Shown one piece after another: positions 36,275 through 44,108 of a stretch of DNA of 44,175 bases. The first letter of the stretch is position 1; every line of letters starts with the position of its first letter. The translations under genes and the position numbers were made by a program. Source of the DNA: an uncultured Clostridia bacterium (GTDB taxonomy: Bacteria > Bacillota > Clostridia > Christensenellales > Borkfalkiaceae). The stretch lies in assembly GCA_947174415.1 (NCBI GenBank), contig CAMWIW010000014.1, forward strand, positions 1 to 44,175. The letters are read 5' to 3'. Below the pieces are notes generated by a model. The model saw nothing but the letters and a program-made list of their open reading frames with translations. It was not told where the DNA came from and ran no database searches.

Positions 36275-36303
36275 ATATTATATTAGAATTGATTTTTTGT
36301 CAA
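36275..36303 (-). promoter_or_regulatory. Promoter of the rpsF-ssb-rpsR operon
   Basis: On the minus strand, TTGACA (36303-36298) is followed at 17 bp by TAATAT (36280-36275); a TATAAT overlaps it at a spacing of 15 bp. Confidence 0.8.
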
Positions 36304-36320
36304 CTCATTTTTGCGGGTTT

Positions 36321-37676
36321 TTAATTTGCGGTAAAAAACCGCGACTTTTCTGCGTATAGCAATAATTTTTCCCTATCGTTTGAAACCTGCCCGACTGCGC
36401 AGCACAACAAAAGATTTTCCAATACTTTGCCCGTAAGCTCTTTGGGGCAACCGCTATTTATAAGCTCGTCACCACGGACGTTCAATTCCTTTAACGTTAA
36501 AGGCACGCCCTCGTCCTTCATTTTCTTTAAAATGGCAGTCATCTTCACAACCGACGGCGCGGGGGCTAAATCGTCGCGGCAGGCGGAATAATCGGCTTGC
36601 TTCAAAAGCATTAGCTCGTCAAACGCATCAAGATTTTTAATTATAAATTTTCGCACCTTATTTTCGCGCGCATCACAGCGCAAATCGTACATATGAAGTG
36701 CGGTAAGTTTAACGACTTTTTCGGTTAATTTTTTAGGGACTTTAAGGCGGTTACAAATCTCTTCGGCTATTCTTGCACCCTCCGTTTCGTGCCCGTAAAA
36801 ATTGCCGTTTTTTATCATACAGTACGGCTTGCCTACGTCGTGCAAAAGAGCGGCAAGACGGATTTTTTTATCGGCGTACGCCACAGTGCGGAATGAATGT
36901 TCCAAAACGTCGTAGCGGTGAATATCTGCTCTTTGCAGCATACCGTTTCCCAGATAGAGCTCAGGCAAAATCACCTGTAAAACTCCCGTGTTTTTAAGTA
37001 CCGAAAGCCCGTTATTTGCAGCATATTCCCGCCCGTATCGCAAATCGGCGTGCAAAATTCTGTCAAGCTCCGCCCATATTCTTTCGGGCGCGATGTCGGC
37101 AATCAAATCAGCGTTACGGCGTGCACCGTCAAGACATTCGACGGTCGGTTCGAAGCCTGTTTCCGCGGAAATTCTTGCAAGGCGCATAAGGCGAAGCCCG
37201 TCTTCACCGAACACTTTTTCTGCCGCCGCTACCGTTGACATTTCACGGTTTTTTATATCTTCAATTCCGCCCAACGGGTCTACTAATTCTCCCCTTTTCA
37301 CGTCGTAATAAACGGCGTTGCATTTAAAGTCCCGCCGACGCGCGTCAAGCATAATATCGTCGGTGAAAAAAGTATTTACGGGGCGGTGTACTCCCCTTAC
37401 GTATTCGTCCGAACGGAATGACGAAAATTCGTAATCTTCACCGCTTAAAGACAGCTTTACAGTACCCGTGTTTTTATATACCGCGTCAATAATAAAGCCC
37501 GATTTTTTGGCGCGCAAAACAAAATCATCCGCATTCGTCGGGGCGCAAATATCGGTATCGGGCTTGCTGGTTTTAAGTCCTGCGAGAAAGTCGCGCACCC
37601 TTCCGCCGACTACGTATAACGGATACGGGCAATTTTCGGCAAGCCTTATTAAATTTTCGGATAGAGAATTTTTCAT
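36321..37676 (-). CDS. cca: CCA tRNA nucleotidyltransferase with HD domain
   Basis: This class II nucleotidyltransferase adds or repairs the CCA end of tRNAs. The 451 residues show the head motif YVVGGRVRDFLAG, the metal-binding DTD motif, the RRDFKCNAVYYD motif, the VFGEDGLRLMRLAR (basic/acidic) motif C region, and an HD phosphohydrolase domain (LAALLHDVGKP). It could also be the poly(A) polymerase relative. It has no Shine-Dalgarno sequence; its -10 box ends nine bases before the ATG, so the leader would be about 3 nt. It is divergent from the lipid kinase gene and shares a -35 box with it. Confidence 0.93.
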   Translation of the reverse strand: MKNSLSENLIRLAENCPYPLYVVGGRVRDFLAGLKTSKPDTDICAPTNADDFVLRAKKSGFIIDAVYKNTGTVKLSLSGEDYEFSSFRSDEYVRGVHRPVNTFFTDDIMLDARRRDFKCNAVYYDVKRGELVDPLGGIEDIKNREMSTVAAAEKVFGEDGLRLMRLARISAETGFEPTVECLDGARRNADLIADIAPERIWAELDRILHADLRYGREYAANNGLSVLKNTGVLQVILPELYLGNGMLQRADIHRYDVLEHSFRTVAYADKKIRLAALLHDVGKPYCMIKNGNFYGHETEGARIAEEICNRLKVPKKLTEKVVKLTALHMYDLRCDARENKVRKFIIKNLDAFDELMLLKQADYSACRDDLAPAPSVVKMTAILKKMKDEGVPLTLKELNVRGDELINSGCPKELTGKVLENLLLCCAVGQVSNDREKLLLYAEKSRFFTAN

Positions 37677-37685
37677 TCTAAATCT

Positions 37686-37737
37686 ATTATAGCCTTTTTT
37701 TAAAAGTATTGCAATTCTCTTTTTAATATTGTATAAT
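37686..37737. promoter_or_regulatory. Symmetric bidirectional promoter with shared -35 box
   Basis: The hexamer TTGCAA (37709-37714) is its own reverse complement. Exactly 17 bp to the right is TATAAT (37732-37737, plus strand) and exactly 17 bp to the left is TATAAT on the minus strand (37691-37686). Both directions thus have the same -35, spacer and -10. The right half drives the lipid kinase operon, the left half drives cca. Confidence 0.85.
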
Positions 37738-37772
37738 AATTTCGGTACACCTTAAAATCGGAGAGAATAACC

Positions 37773-38648
37773 TTGTACTACATAATTGCAAATGAAACCC
37801 ACCTTAAGGGTAAAGGAAACAGGCAACTTGAAACCGTAAAAAAGGTTTTTGACGTTGCGGGAAAGGAATACGAAGTACTTTTTACCCAAAAAGAGGGCGA
37901 CGCAAGGCTGCACGCAGAAAAAATTACGGCGTCAGACGGTGAAAACACGATTATTGCCATGGGCGGAGACGGAACGCTGCACGATATTCTGAACGGGTTT
38001 AAAAACTTTGACAGATGTTCGCTGGGGCTTATACCTTTCGGCACGGGCAACGACTTCGCCGCAACAGCACAAATCCCACACGACGCGAAAAGAGCGGCGG
38101 AAATTATCGCCTTTAAAGCGCCTAAAAATATAGATTTTATAGAACTTTCGTCGGGATTGCGTTCGATAAATTCGGTCGGAATGGGTATTGACGCGGATAT
38201 TTTAAAGCGCGTATATTCGAGAAAGATGCGAGGGCATACTAAATATTTACGTGCGCTTATACCCGCTCTTATACGCTTTAAGAGCTGTAATTTTACCTTA
38301 AAATACGACGGAAAAGAGGAAAAACATTTCGGACTTATTGCCGCGCTCGGCAACGGAAAACAGCTTGGCGGCGGCATTAAGCTGTTCCCCCACGCCGAAA
38401 TCGACGACGGGTATCTCGATTTGATTATCGTTGACTACATAACGAGATTTAAAATGATAGGCGCATTCTTTAAGCTTATATCGGGCAAGGTGGATAAGAT
38501 TAAAAACGTAACGTTCGTTAAAACGAAGGCAGCGACTTTTATCCACGAAAACGAGAATTATACAATACAGGCTGAGGGCGAACTTTACGATAACGTTCCG
38601 CTTGACGCGCATATCGTTGAAAACAAACTTAAATTTTATTTACCGTAA
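37773..38648 (+). CDS. Diacylglycerol/lipid kinase family protein
   Basis: The protein belongs to the DagK/YegS lipid kinase group, which phosphorylates diacylglycerol or related lipids with ATP. It has the nucleotide loop MGGDGTLHDILNGF (near residue 66) and PFGTGNDFA (near 91), a central GMGIDADI motif, and a C-terminal beta-sandwich with QAEGE. Its 291 residues are the usual length. Translation starts at TTG 37773: GGAGAG stands 7 bases upstream and no ATG fits. It follows the rightward half of the symmetric promoter, and the phosphatase gene lies 6 bp downstream in the same operon. Confidence 0.92.
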   Translation: MYYIIANETHLKGKGNRQLETVKKVFDVAGKEYEVLFTQKEGDARLHAEKITASDGENTIIAMGGDGTLHDILNGFKNFDRCSLGLIPFGTGNDFAATAQIPHDAKRAAEIIAFKAPKNIDFIELSSGLRSINSVGMGIDADILKRVYSRKMRGHTKYLRALIPALIRFKSCNFTLKYDGKEEKHFGLIAALGNGKQLGGGIKLFPHAEIDDGYLDLIIVDYITRFKMIGAFFKLISGKVDKIKNVTFVKTKAATFIHENENYTIQAEGELYDNVPLDAHIVENKLKFYLP

Positions 38649-38654
38649 ACGAAT

Positions 38655-39725
38655 ATGACCGAAAAATATTTAAGGCGAATACTCGATAACGTCAAGTCTG
38701 CCGTTATCGTCGCCGACCAAAACTTAAAAACGGTATTTTATAACCGAGCTTTTAAAAATCTATTCCCCAACGGCTTATCGCGCGGGACGATTGGCTCGGT
38801 TACCGCGTGTGCGGGCAACTGTAAGCGCTGCGGCGAGGACGGCGGTTGCCGCGGCTGCGGGCTTGCGGAAACGTTCGAGGACGCCTTTTTATCCAACAAA
38901 GAAGTTGTAAGACGGGTTTTTCAACGCGTAAAAAGCGGGGAAAGCGTGCACGAAGTAGCTTATTCGATAACCGTAACCCCTTTGGGCGGCGGGCTTTGTA
39001 TGGCAACGGTAGACGACGCTTTCGAGCTCGAAGTTGCACGCGAATTGCAGACCGCAAAGAACATTCAGCAACGGCTTTTGCCTGCCGGAAATTGGGCAGG
39101 CGGAAAGAAGTATTCTTACACCTATCTTCCTTGCCGAGAAATAGGCGGAGACTTGCCCGACGTGTACACCGTGGGCAATTCCGCTTGCGGAGTGATTGCC
39201 GACGTTTCGGGTAAAGGCGTTGCGGCAGGTATGCTTTCGGCGTTTGTGAAAGCTGCTTACGACAAAAAAACCCCTTCACCCGCGCAAGCCATTTCAAATC
39301 TCAGTGCAAAGTTCAGAGAGTTGAATTTGGACGAGAGAAACTACGTTACGGTTGCAGCCGTCAGAATCGACGAGGACAATATAACGTACTCTATGGCGGG
39401 GCATAACGTACCCCTGCTGTTAAAGACGGGCAGCGGAATTACGCGGATTATGCTCAACTCTCCGCCCGTATCGAATTGGTTCGACAACCCCGCGTATTTC
39501 GACGACAGCATACCTTACAAAAAGGGAGATATATTAGTACTGCTGACCGACGGCGCGACAGAGTGCAAAAACGGTCGGGGTGAAATGTTCGGCGTGGACA
39601 AGGTTATAAAAACTCTATCCTATTCCCGAACGGCAGACGATTTTATTAAAAAGCTTGAAAACAACTTGCGTTCGTTTTGCAGCGAGTTGAACGACGACAT
39701 TACAGCCATAGCTTTTGACCTTTAA
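38655..39725 (+). CDS. PAS-SpoIIE type serine phosphatase with Cys-rich sensor
   Basis: Residues 1 to about 120 look like a PAS sensor (VIVADQNLKTVFYNRAFKNLF) with a cluster of five Cys (C52, C56, C59, C65, C68) that may bind a metal or sense redox state. Residues about 130-356 are a PP2C-like SpoIIE phosphatase: NIQQRLLP, EIGGD, ADVSGKGVAAG, LLTDGATE and DDITAIAFDL, so all metal-binding Asp are present. Such proteins act on anti-sigma-factor antagonists; no such partner gene is in the window. It follows the lipid kinase by 6 bp with no clear Shine-Dalgarno sequence. The stop overlaps a repeat copy. Confidence 0.9.
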   Translation: MTEKYLRRILDNVKSAVIVADQNLKTVFYNRAFKNLFPNGLSRGTIGSVTACAGNCKRCGEDGGCRGCGLAETFEDAFLSNKEVVRRVFQRVKSGESVHEVAYSITVTPLGGGLCMATVDDAFELEVARELQTAKNIQQRLLPAGNWAGGKKYSYTYLPCREIGGDLPDVYTVGNSACGVIADVSGKGVAAGMLSAFVKAAYDKKTPSPAQAISNLSAKFRELNLDERNYVTVAAVRIDEDNITYSMAGHNVPLLLKTGSGITRIMLNSPPVSNWFDNPAYFDDSIPYKKGDILVLLTDGATECKNGRGEMFGVDKVIKTLSYSRTADDFIKKLENNLRSFCSELNDDITAIAFDL

Positions 39726-39740
39726 CCCCTATATATGATT
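39723..39740. repeat. Dispersed CATATATnGGGGG repeat, partial copy 7
   Basis: TAACCCCTATATATGATT overlaps the stop codon of the phosphatase gene. Only the G-run and TATATA core are conserved (minus-strand reading CATATATAGGGGTTA). Confidence 0.55.
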
Positions 39741-39745
39741 AAAAT

Positions 39746-39776
39746 ACCCGCCCTTCGGCAGTGCCGAAGGGCGGGT
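39746..39776 (+). terminator. Terminator after the phosphatase gene
   Basis: ACCCGCCCTTCGGC pairs with GCCGAAGGGCGGGT around AGT, followed by TTGGCTTGTTTTTT. It is among the strongest stems in the window. Confidence 0.9.
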
Positions 39777-39810
39777 TTGGCTTGTTTTTTGCTTTATTAG
39801 GTTAAAATAT

Positions 39811-39840
39811 GCATTATTTGCGGCATATGTGGGGGGCTAC
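39811..39840. repeat. Dispersed CATATATnGGGGG repeat, full copy 8
   Basis: GCATTATTTGCGGCATATGT continues into GGGGGGCTAC. It overlaps the stop codon of the response regulator gene and matches the reference copy at 23 of 30 bases, including TTATTTGCGGCATAT. Confidence 0.75.
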
Positions 39841-40475
39841 GATAAATTCCTCAGCTTTTCCACGGCGGCAGAACGGCCGTCTACGCCGAGCTTTAAATAG
39901 ATTGCGCTAATGTAGTTTCTTGCCGTTCCGTCAGAAAGTTTCAGAGCGGAAGCAATCTGTCTGTTGGTAAATCCGTCCGAAAGCATAAGCGCTATTTCCA
40001 CTTCCCTTTCGGAAAAATTATAAGTCCTTTTCAGTTTATATTCTTTATCCGAAGATACCATCGCTGCGGCGTCAGTGATTTTTTTTGCGATTTTCGCGGG
40101 AAGAATCGTGTCCCCCGCATATGCGTTTTTCACCGCGTCGATTAAAGCCGTTGCGCCTATGTCCTTTAAAAGATATCCGCTTGCGCCGTTGTTTATAGCG
40201 CTTAAAATATAGTCGCTGTCGTCAAAAGTAGTGAGGATAATTATCTTTATATTTTCGTCGATTTCCTTGATTTTTTTGGTAGCGACAACGCCGTTCATAT
40301 TCGGCATACGTATATCCATTAAGACGACGTCGGGCTTATCCGCCAAAACCTTTTCAACAGCGCGGACGCCGTCGGAAGCTATTCCCATAACTTCCACCTC
40401 GCGCGAGGTTTCAAGCACGGACTTCAAGCCCTCGGCAAGTATTTGCTGATCGTCAACTAACAGAACCTTTATCAT
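39837..40475 (-). CDS. NarL/LuxR-type response regulator
   Basis: The 212-residue protein has a receiver domain (acidic pair in LLVDDQQ, phospho-acceptor Asp in DVVLMDIRMP near residue 55, Thr in ILTTFDDSD, Lys in LLKDIGA) and a C-terminal LuxR helix-turn-helix (FSEREVEIALMLSDGFTNRQIA). It works with the histidine kinase that overlaps it by 4 bases upstream. AAGGAG lies before the ATG, inside the end of the kinase gene. The target genes are unknown; no transporter sits next to the pair, though the family often controls ABC exporters for envelope stress. Confidence 0.95.
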   Translation of the reverse strand: MIKVLLVDDQQILAEGLKSVLETSREVEVMGIASDGVRAVEKVLADKPDVVLMDIRMPNMNGVVATKKIKEIDENIKIIILTTFDDSDYILSAINNGASGYLLKDIGATALIDAVKNAYAGDTILPAKIAKKITDAAAMVSSDKEYKLKRTYNFSEREVEIALMLSDGFTNRQIASALKLSDGTARNYISAIYLKLGVDGRSAAVEKLRNLS

Positions 40476-41686
40476 TTTATCTCCTTTTTGTCGGGCAGGA
40501 CAATCTCGATTTCGAAGCCCTCTCCTTCCTCGCTTGTAAGCCGTATCTTACCGCCGAGCCGCTCCGTCTTGTCGCGTATGCCTTTAAGTCCGAAACCTTC
40601 CTTTATCTCTCCCTTTACCCCTTCTCCGTTATCGGATACGAGAAGCTCGATTTCGCCCTTTCGCACTCTGAGCTCTACGTAGAAGGCTGTCGCTTTGCCG
40701 TGGCGTATGCCGTTGGATAAAAGCTCCTTTAAAGTATTTATAATAAAGCGGTAAGTTTCGGCGTCGGGCTGAACGTCGTCCAAATCGTACCTCGCCTTTA
40801 TGCTTGTTCCGTCTATGGTTTGGGCTATGACTTCCTCTATTTCCTCTTTCAATGGACGAACTCTGTCGCGACCCGCCAAAAGATGCACGCTTTCGCGCAT
40901 TTGCTCCAACGCGTTCTTCGCCTGAATGTTGGCGGATATGATGCGGTTTTTAGCCTCTTCGGGATTTTCGTCTATCAACAGCTTAGCCGCCTCCGTCTGC
41001 ATTATGACGGTCGTCATCGAATGTCCCGCTGTGTCGTGAATATCTTTCGCTATACGGTTTCTCTCTTCGAAGACTTTCGTACTCGTCAGCTCTTCGTACA
41101 CCTCTTTCAGCCGTATGCGGTTTTCCTCCGCCTCATTCAGCGCGGCTGAAAGTTCGAGGTTGGTTTTATAGAATTTTAAAAGGAAAACGGTAACGACGAA
41201 ATCAAGCACGATTGCAAGAAGCCCGAAAAGCACGCCCGAGATAATTTCAACGGCGTCGGGGTTGGGGTTACTGACGAACGAACCTATAAGGAACGAAACC
41301 GAGAAAACACCGCAGCTTACTCCGAAAAGCACGCTTTTATCCTTGAAGCTATCCACCGCGATGTAGCACTGCGTTAAAACTATGCAGTAAATGGTGGACA
41401 TAAACGAGTTACCCGTCAAAATACATATGGTGAGAATGAGCGCGGAGTCGAGCCCGTAAAACACCATTTTGGATACGAACCTTTTCATAACGAAGGCGTT
41501 TATGCCCTCTAATGCGGTAAGCACCGCGCAGCAAGCGATTGTGGCGTAGAAGTTTGCGGCTGAAACTTTAGTGAACGCCTGAGCACAGATAACTATGCAA
41601 ATAACGCCCATCAAGATTACAAGAAATAACTTTATATAGTCGAGAATTTTTTTGGAATACAGGTCAAACTTCTTTTTTTTGCTCAT
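40472..41686 (-). CDS. Sensor histidine kinase, DesK/LiaS type
   Basis: The 404-residue protein starts with about six membrane helices (residues 15-175) with only short loops, so it probably senses a signal in or at the membrane. A coiled-coil linker (LELSAALNEAEENRIRLKEVYEEL) leads to the HisKA_3 phospho-acceptor box (ERNRIAKDIHDTAGHSMTT) and the ATPase domain (KELLSNGIRHG, VSDNGEGV, GFGLKGIRDKTERLGG). This is the DesK/LiaS/NarX class. It overlaps the response regulator gene by 4 bases (ATGA). Its own promoter could not be placed with confidence. Confidence 0.94.
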   Translation of the reverse strand: MSKKKKFDLYSKKILDYIKLFLVILMGVICIVICAQAFTKVSAANFYATIACCAVLTALEGINAFVMKRFVSKMVFYGLDSALILTICILTGNSFMSTIYCIVLTQCYIAVDSFKDKSVLFGVSCGVFSVSFLIGSFVSNPNPDAVEIISGVLFGLLAIVLDFVVTVFLLKFYKTNLELSAALNEAEENRIRLKEVYEELTSTKVFEERNRIAKDIHDTAGHSMTTVIMQTEAAKLLIDENPEEAKNRIISANIQAKNALEQMRESVHLLAGRDRVRPLKEEIEEVIAQTIDGTSIKARYDLDDVQPDAETYRFIINTLKELLSNGIRHGKATAFYVELRVRKGEIELLVSDNGEGVKGEIKEGFGLKGIRDKTERLGGKIRLTSEEGEGFEIEIVLPDKKEIK

Positions 41687-41766
41687 CTTCGTTCTTGCGG
41701 AAAATCCCGCTTTACCGTACGCCCCGAAAGGATACCGGAAAAATCTTTAAAATATATCTAATTTAT

Positions 41767-41795
41767 TTTACCATAAATTAAAAAAAGTGTATAAT
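41767..41795 (+). promoter_or_regulatory. Promoter of the PepV-like gene
   Basis: TTTACC (41767-41772) and TATAAT (41790-41795) are spaced by 17 bp. An ATG at 41794 lies inside the -10 box and therefore cannot be the start used from this promoter. Confidence 0.7.
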
Positions 41796-41826
41796 GTTTT
41801 TAACAGTTTTTTTAAGAAGGTTTATT

Positions 41827-43071
41827 ATGTTTAACGATATAGTCAAAAACTTATCGCAGCTTATTAAATTCAACTCCTCTCAATCCGCGCCCGAAGAAGG
41901 TGCGCCGTTCGGCTTGGGTGCAAAGAAAGCCCTTGACTATTTTCTGAGCCTTGCTGAATTTTTGGGTTTCAAAACGAAGAACTACGACGGCTATGCGGGC
42001 GAAGTCGTATTCGGCTCAGGCAAAGATTTCGCTATTCTTGCGCACCTTGACGTCGTGCCCGCCGGCGGAGGCTGGACGCACGAGCCGTTCGGCGGGGAAA
42101 TCGATTACGAAAACAAACGCGTTTGGGGCAGAGGCGCGATGGACGATAAAGGTCCTGCCGTTTGCGTACTGTTTGCTTTAAAGGCGCTTTTAGACGAAGG
42201 CTTCAAGCCGAAGCGCAGGATTAAGCTTATCGTTGGCTGCAACGAAGAGAGCGGTTGGGGCTGTATTGACTATTACAAGTCTCACGCGGTTATGCCTGAA
42301 GAAGGCTTTTCTCCCGACGCAGACTTTCCCGTTATATATGCGGAAAAGGGAATATTGCACGTTAAATTAAAGTTTACGGCGGGCGGGTCGTTTACCGGAC
42401 TTAAAGGCGGCGAGTACGCAAACATGGTTTGCGACAGATGCGAGGTTATCGCGCCCGTCGATTTAGACAAAGCGGCAAGACTGCGACTTTTGTCCGACGG
42501 AGGCAAACTCGTTGCCTTGGGTAAGTCCGCGCACGGTTCTACTCCCGACGAGGGCGTAAACGCTATCAAGCCCATATTGGAATATTTAGGGCTTGAAAAT
42601 ATCGTAGACGCACTGTTCGGAAGTTGCTTCGGACTGAAAGAATTACACGACGAAACGGGTTACCTCACGTTTTCGCCGAACGTTATTCAGCAGAATGGGG
42701 ACGAGCTTGCGGTAACTTGCGATATTCGCTACCCCGCTACTATGACAAAGGAAGATATTTTAAAGCCCATAAAAGAAAGCGGGATTGATTTTGAAATTAT
42801 TTCAGAGCAAGCTCCCCTTTACAACGACAAAAACTGTTTCCTTATCATGACCCTTTGCGGGGTTTATAACGAGGTAACGGGCAAGTCCTGTCAGCCCGTT
42901 GCAATCGGCGGCGGAACTTACGCGCGTGCCTTAAAGTGCGGAGCGGCGTTCGGTCCTGAGGAAGCGGGCGAAGAACAGACCATTCATCAGGCAAACGAGT
43001 ATATTACGTTTGAAAAAATAGAAAAGTGTTTTAAAATTTATAAGCTTGCAATAGAAAGACTTACGAAATAA
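41827..43071 (+). CDS. pepV: PepV/Sapep-type M20 dipeptidase
   Basis: This is a zinc-dependent M20 family peptidase of the PepV group, which splits dipeptides in the cytoplasm. Metal and catalytic motifs are in order: LAHLDVVPAG, WGRGAMDDKGP, GCNEESGWG (the catalytic Glu pair), a SPDADFPVIYAEKG motif typical of PepV/Sapep, and GGGTYARAL near the end. ATG at 41827 gives 414 residues; AAGAAGG lies 6 bases upstream. An upstream in-frame ATG at 41794 is within the promoter. The next gene begins one base after the stop. Confidence 0.93.
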   Translation: MFNDIVKNLSQLIKFNSSQSAPEEGAPFGLGAKKALDYFLSLAEFLGFKTKNYDGYAGEVVFGSGKDFAILAHLDVVPAGGGWTHEPFGGEIDYENKRVWGRGAMDDKGPAVCVLFALKALLDEGFKPKRRIKLIVGCNEESGWGCIDYYKSHAVMPEEGFSPDADFPVIYAEKGILHVKLKFTAGGSFTGLKGGEYANMVCDRCEVIAPVDLDKAARLRLLSDGGKLVALGKSAHGSTPDEGVNAIKPILEYLGLENIVDALFGSCFGLKELHDETGYLTFSPNVIQQNGDELAVTCDIRYPATMTKEDILKPIKESGIDFEIISEQAPLYNDKNCFLIMTLCGVYNEVTGKSCQPVAIGGGTYARALKCGAAFGPEEAGEEQTIHQANEYITFEKIEKCFKIYKLAIERLTK

Positions 43072-43072
43072 T

Positions 43073-43933
43073 ATGGCAAAAGAAACGAGAAAAAAACTTT
43101 CAAAAAGAATAATTGCCTTAATAGTTTGCGGCGTGTTCATTCTGTGTCTGGCTATTATCGCTTTCGGCTTGCAAATCGCCTTTTGGGTTTCCGACGGTAT
43201 ACGTTGTATTCAGCCCGATTACGAAATGATTGATTTGGACGGGTATCTTGACGGCGAAATTACGGACGAAGATTACGAGGTTTTATACCGTCAGACGGGA
43301 CTTACGAAAATAGGAATCGACCGCGCGCTTGAAAAGGGCGAAACGGGCAAAAAGCTTATAAAAAAAATACAAGCCGATTTCTTTGAGCCGCATACCGTCA
43401 TGAACGGACAAGTTGCGCCCTACGCTTGCACTGACTATATCGAAACGCATATTTCGAATATTTATCTCGAAGACGGAGATATTATCGTTACCTCTTCCAC
43501 CCATATTTCGAGCGTGCGCATTGGGCATGCGGGACTTGTTACGAACGGCAGTTTGGAAAAAGTCTTGCAGGCAAACGCATACGGAACTTATAGCAGAATA
43601 GGCAATATATGGGACTTCACGGACAGAGTGAATTTCTTAATTTTAAGACCCGACCCCGAAAAAATAAGCTCGGGAGTTGTGAAAAATGTTGTTGAATATG
43701 CACAGTCGAGTCTTGTCGGAATTCCTTACGAAGGCTTGGCGGGAGTTGTAACAAACAAAAATAATATTGAAAGAACGCAATGCGCGCACATTATTTGGTA
43801 TGCCTACAAACAGTTCGGCATTGATTTGGACAGCAACGGCGGTTCTATGGTAGTGCCGTACGATTTGGCGAACTCCGCCTATTTGCAACCCGTACAAGTA
43901 TTCGGCTTCGACCTTGACGAACTTTGGAGATAA
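43073..43933 (+). CDS. YiiX-like membrane-anchored hydrolase (permuted NlpC/P60 fold)
   Basis: A membrane helix at about residues 13-38 is followed by an external domain of about 245 residues. The VRIGHAGLV segment (His about 149) and TQCAHIIWYAYKQFGIDLD (Cys about 238) are in the reversed His-then-Cys order of the permuted papain-like YiiX/NlpC-P60 group. These cleave amide or ester bonds, often in the cell wall. It is one base behind pepV with a weak ribosome site, so it depends on coupling. A peptidase that trims wall peptides next to a cytoplasmic dipeptidase would make sense, but that is inferred. Confidence 0.82.
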   Translation: MAKETRKKLSKRIIALIVCGVFILCLAIIAFGLQIAFWVSDGIRCIQPDYEMIDLDGYLDGEITDEDYEVLYRQTGLTKIGIDRALEKGETGKKLIKKIQADFFEPHTVMNGQVAPYACTDYIETHISNIYLEDGDIIVTSSTHISSVRIGHAGLVTNGSLEKVLQANAYGTYSRIGNIWDFTDRVNFLILRPDPEKISSGVVKNVVEYAQSSLVGIPYEGLAGVVTNKNNIERTQCAHIIWYAYKQFGIDLDSNGGSMVVPYDLANSAYLQPVQVFGFDLDELWR

Positions 43934-43959
43934 ATTAAGATTTCCGCCTTAAAAATCGT

Positions 43960-43988
43960 TTGACAAAAAAAATTATATTTTATATAAT
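43960..43988 (+). promoter_or_regulatory. Full-consensus promoter of the tRNA-Arg region
   Basis: TTGACA (43960-43965) and TATAAT (43983-43988) are spaced by exactly 17 bp, the only perfect sigma-A match in the window. The predicted start near 43995 precedes the orphan tRNA half. Confidence 0.92.
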
Positions 43989-44022
43989 AACTTAGCCGTT
44001 TGAAAATGACGGTTTAAATACT

Positions 44023-44090
44023 TGCGCTGTTAGCTCAACTGGATAGAGCGTTGGTCTATTAAGTGCAGACAAAGGCTTATGCCTTTAGTT
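44023..44090 (+). pseudogene. Orphan 5' half of tRNA-Arg followed by a hairpin
   Basis: The 36 bases at 44023-44058 are identical to 44108-44143, the base before and the 5' part of tRNA-Arg up to the anticodon loop. After CTA the copies part: no anticodon 3' stem, T-arm or acceptor 3' strand follows. Instead there is GTCT/AGAC (44054-44057, 44067-44070) and then AAAGGC-TTAT-GCCTTT with AGTTTT, a terminator-like hairpin. It cannot fold as a tRNA. Confidence 0.8.
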
Positions 44091-44108
44091 TTAATTTAAT
44101 ATCTTTAT

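Noticed and set aside
44023-44090. Functional tRNA or tRNA with an intron
   Set aside because: No 3' anticodon stem, T-arm or acceptor strand follows before the second complete copy begins; the intervening bases form a terminator-like hairpin.
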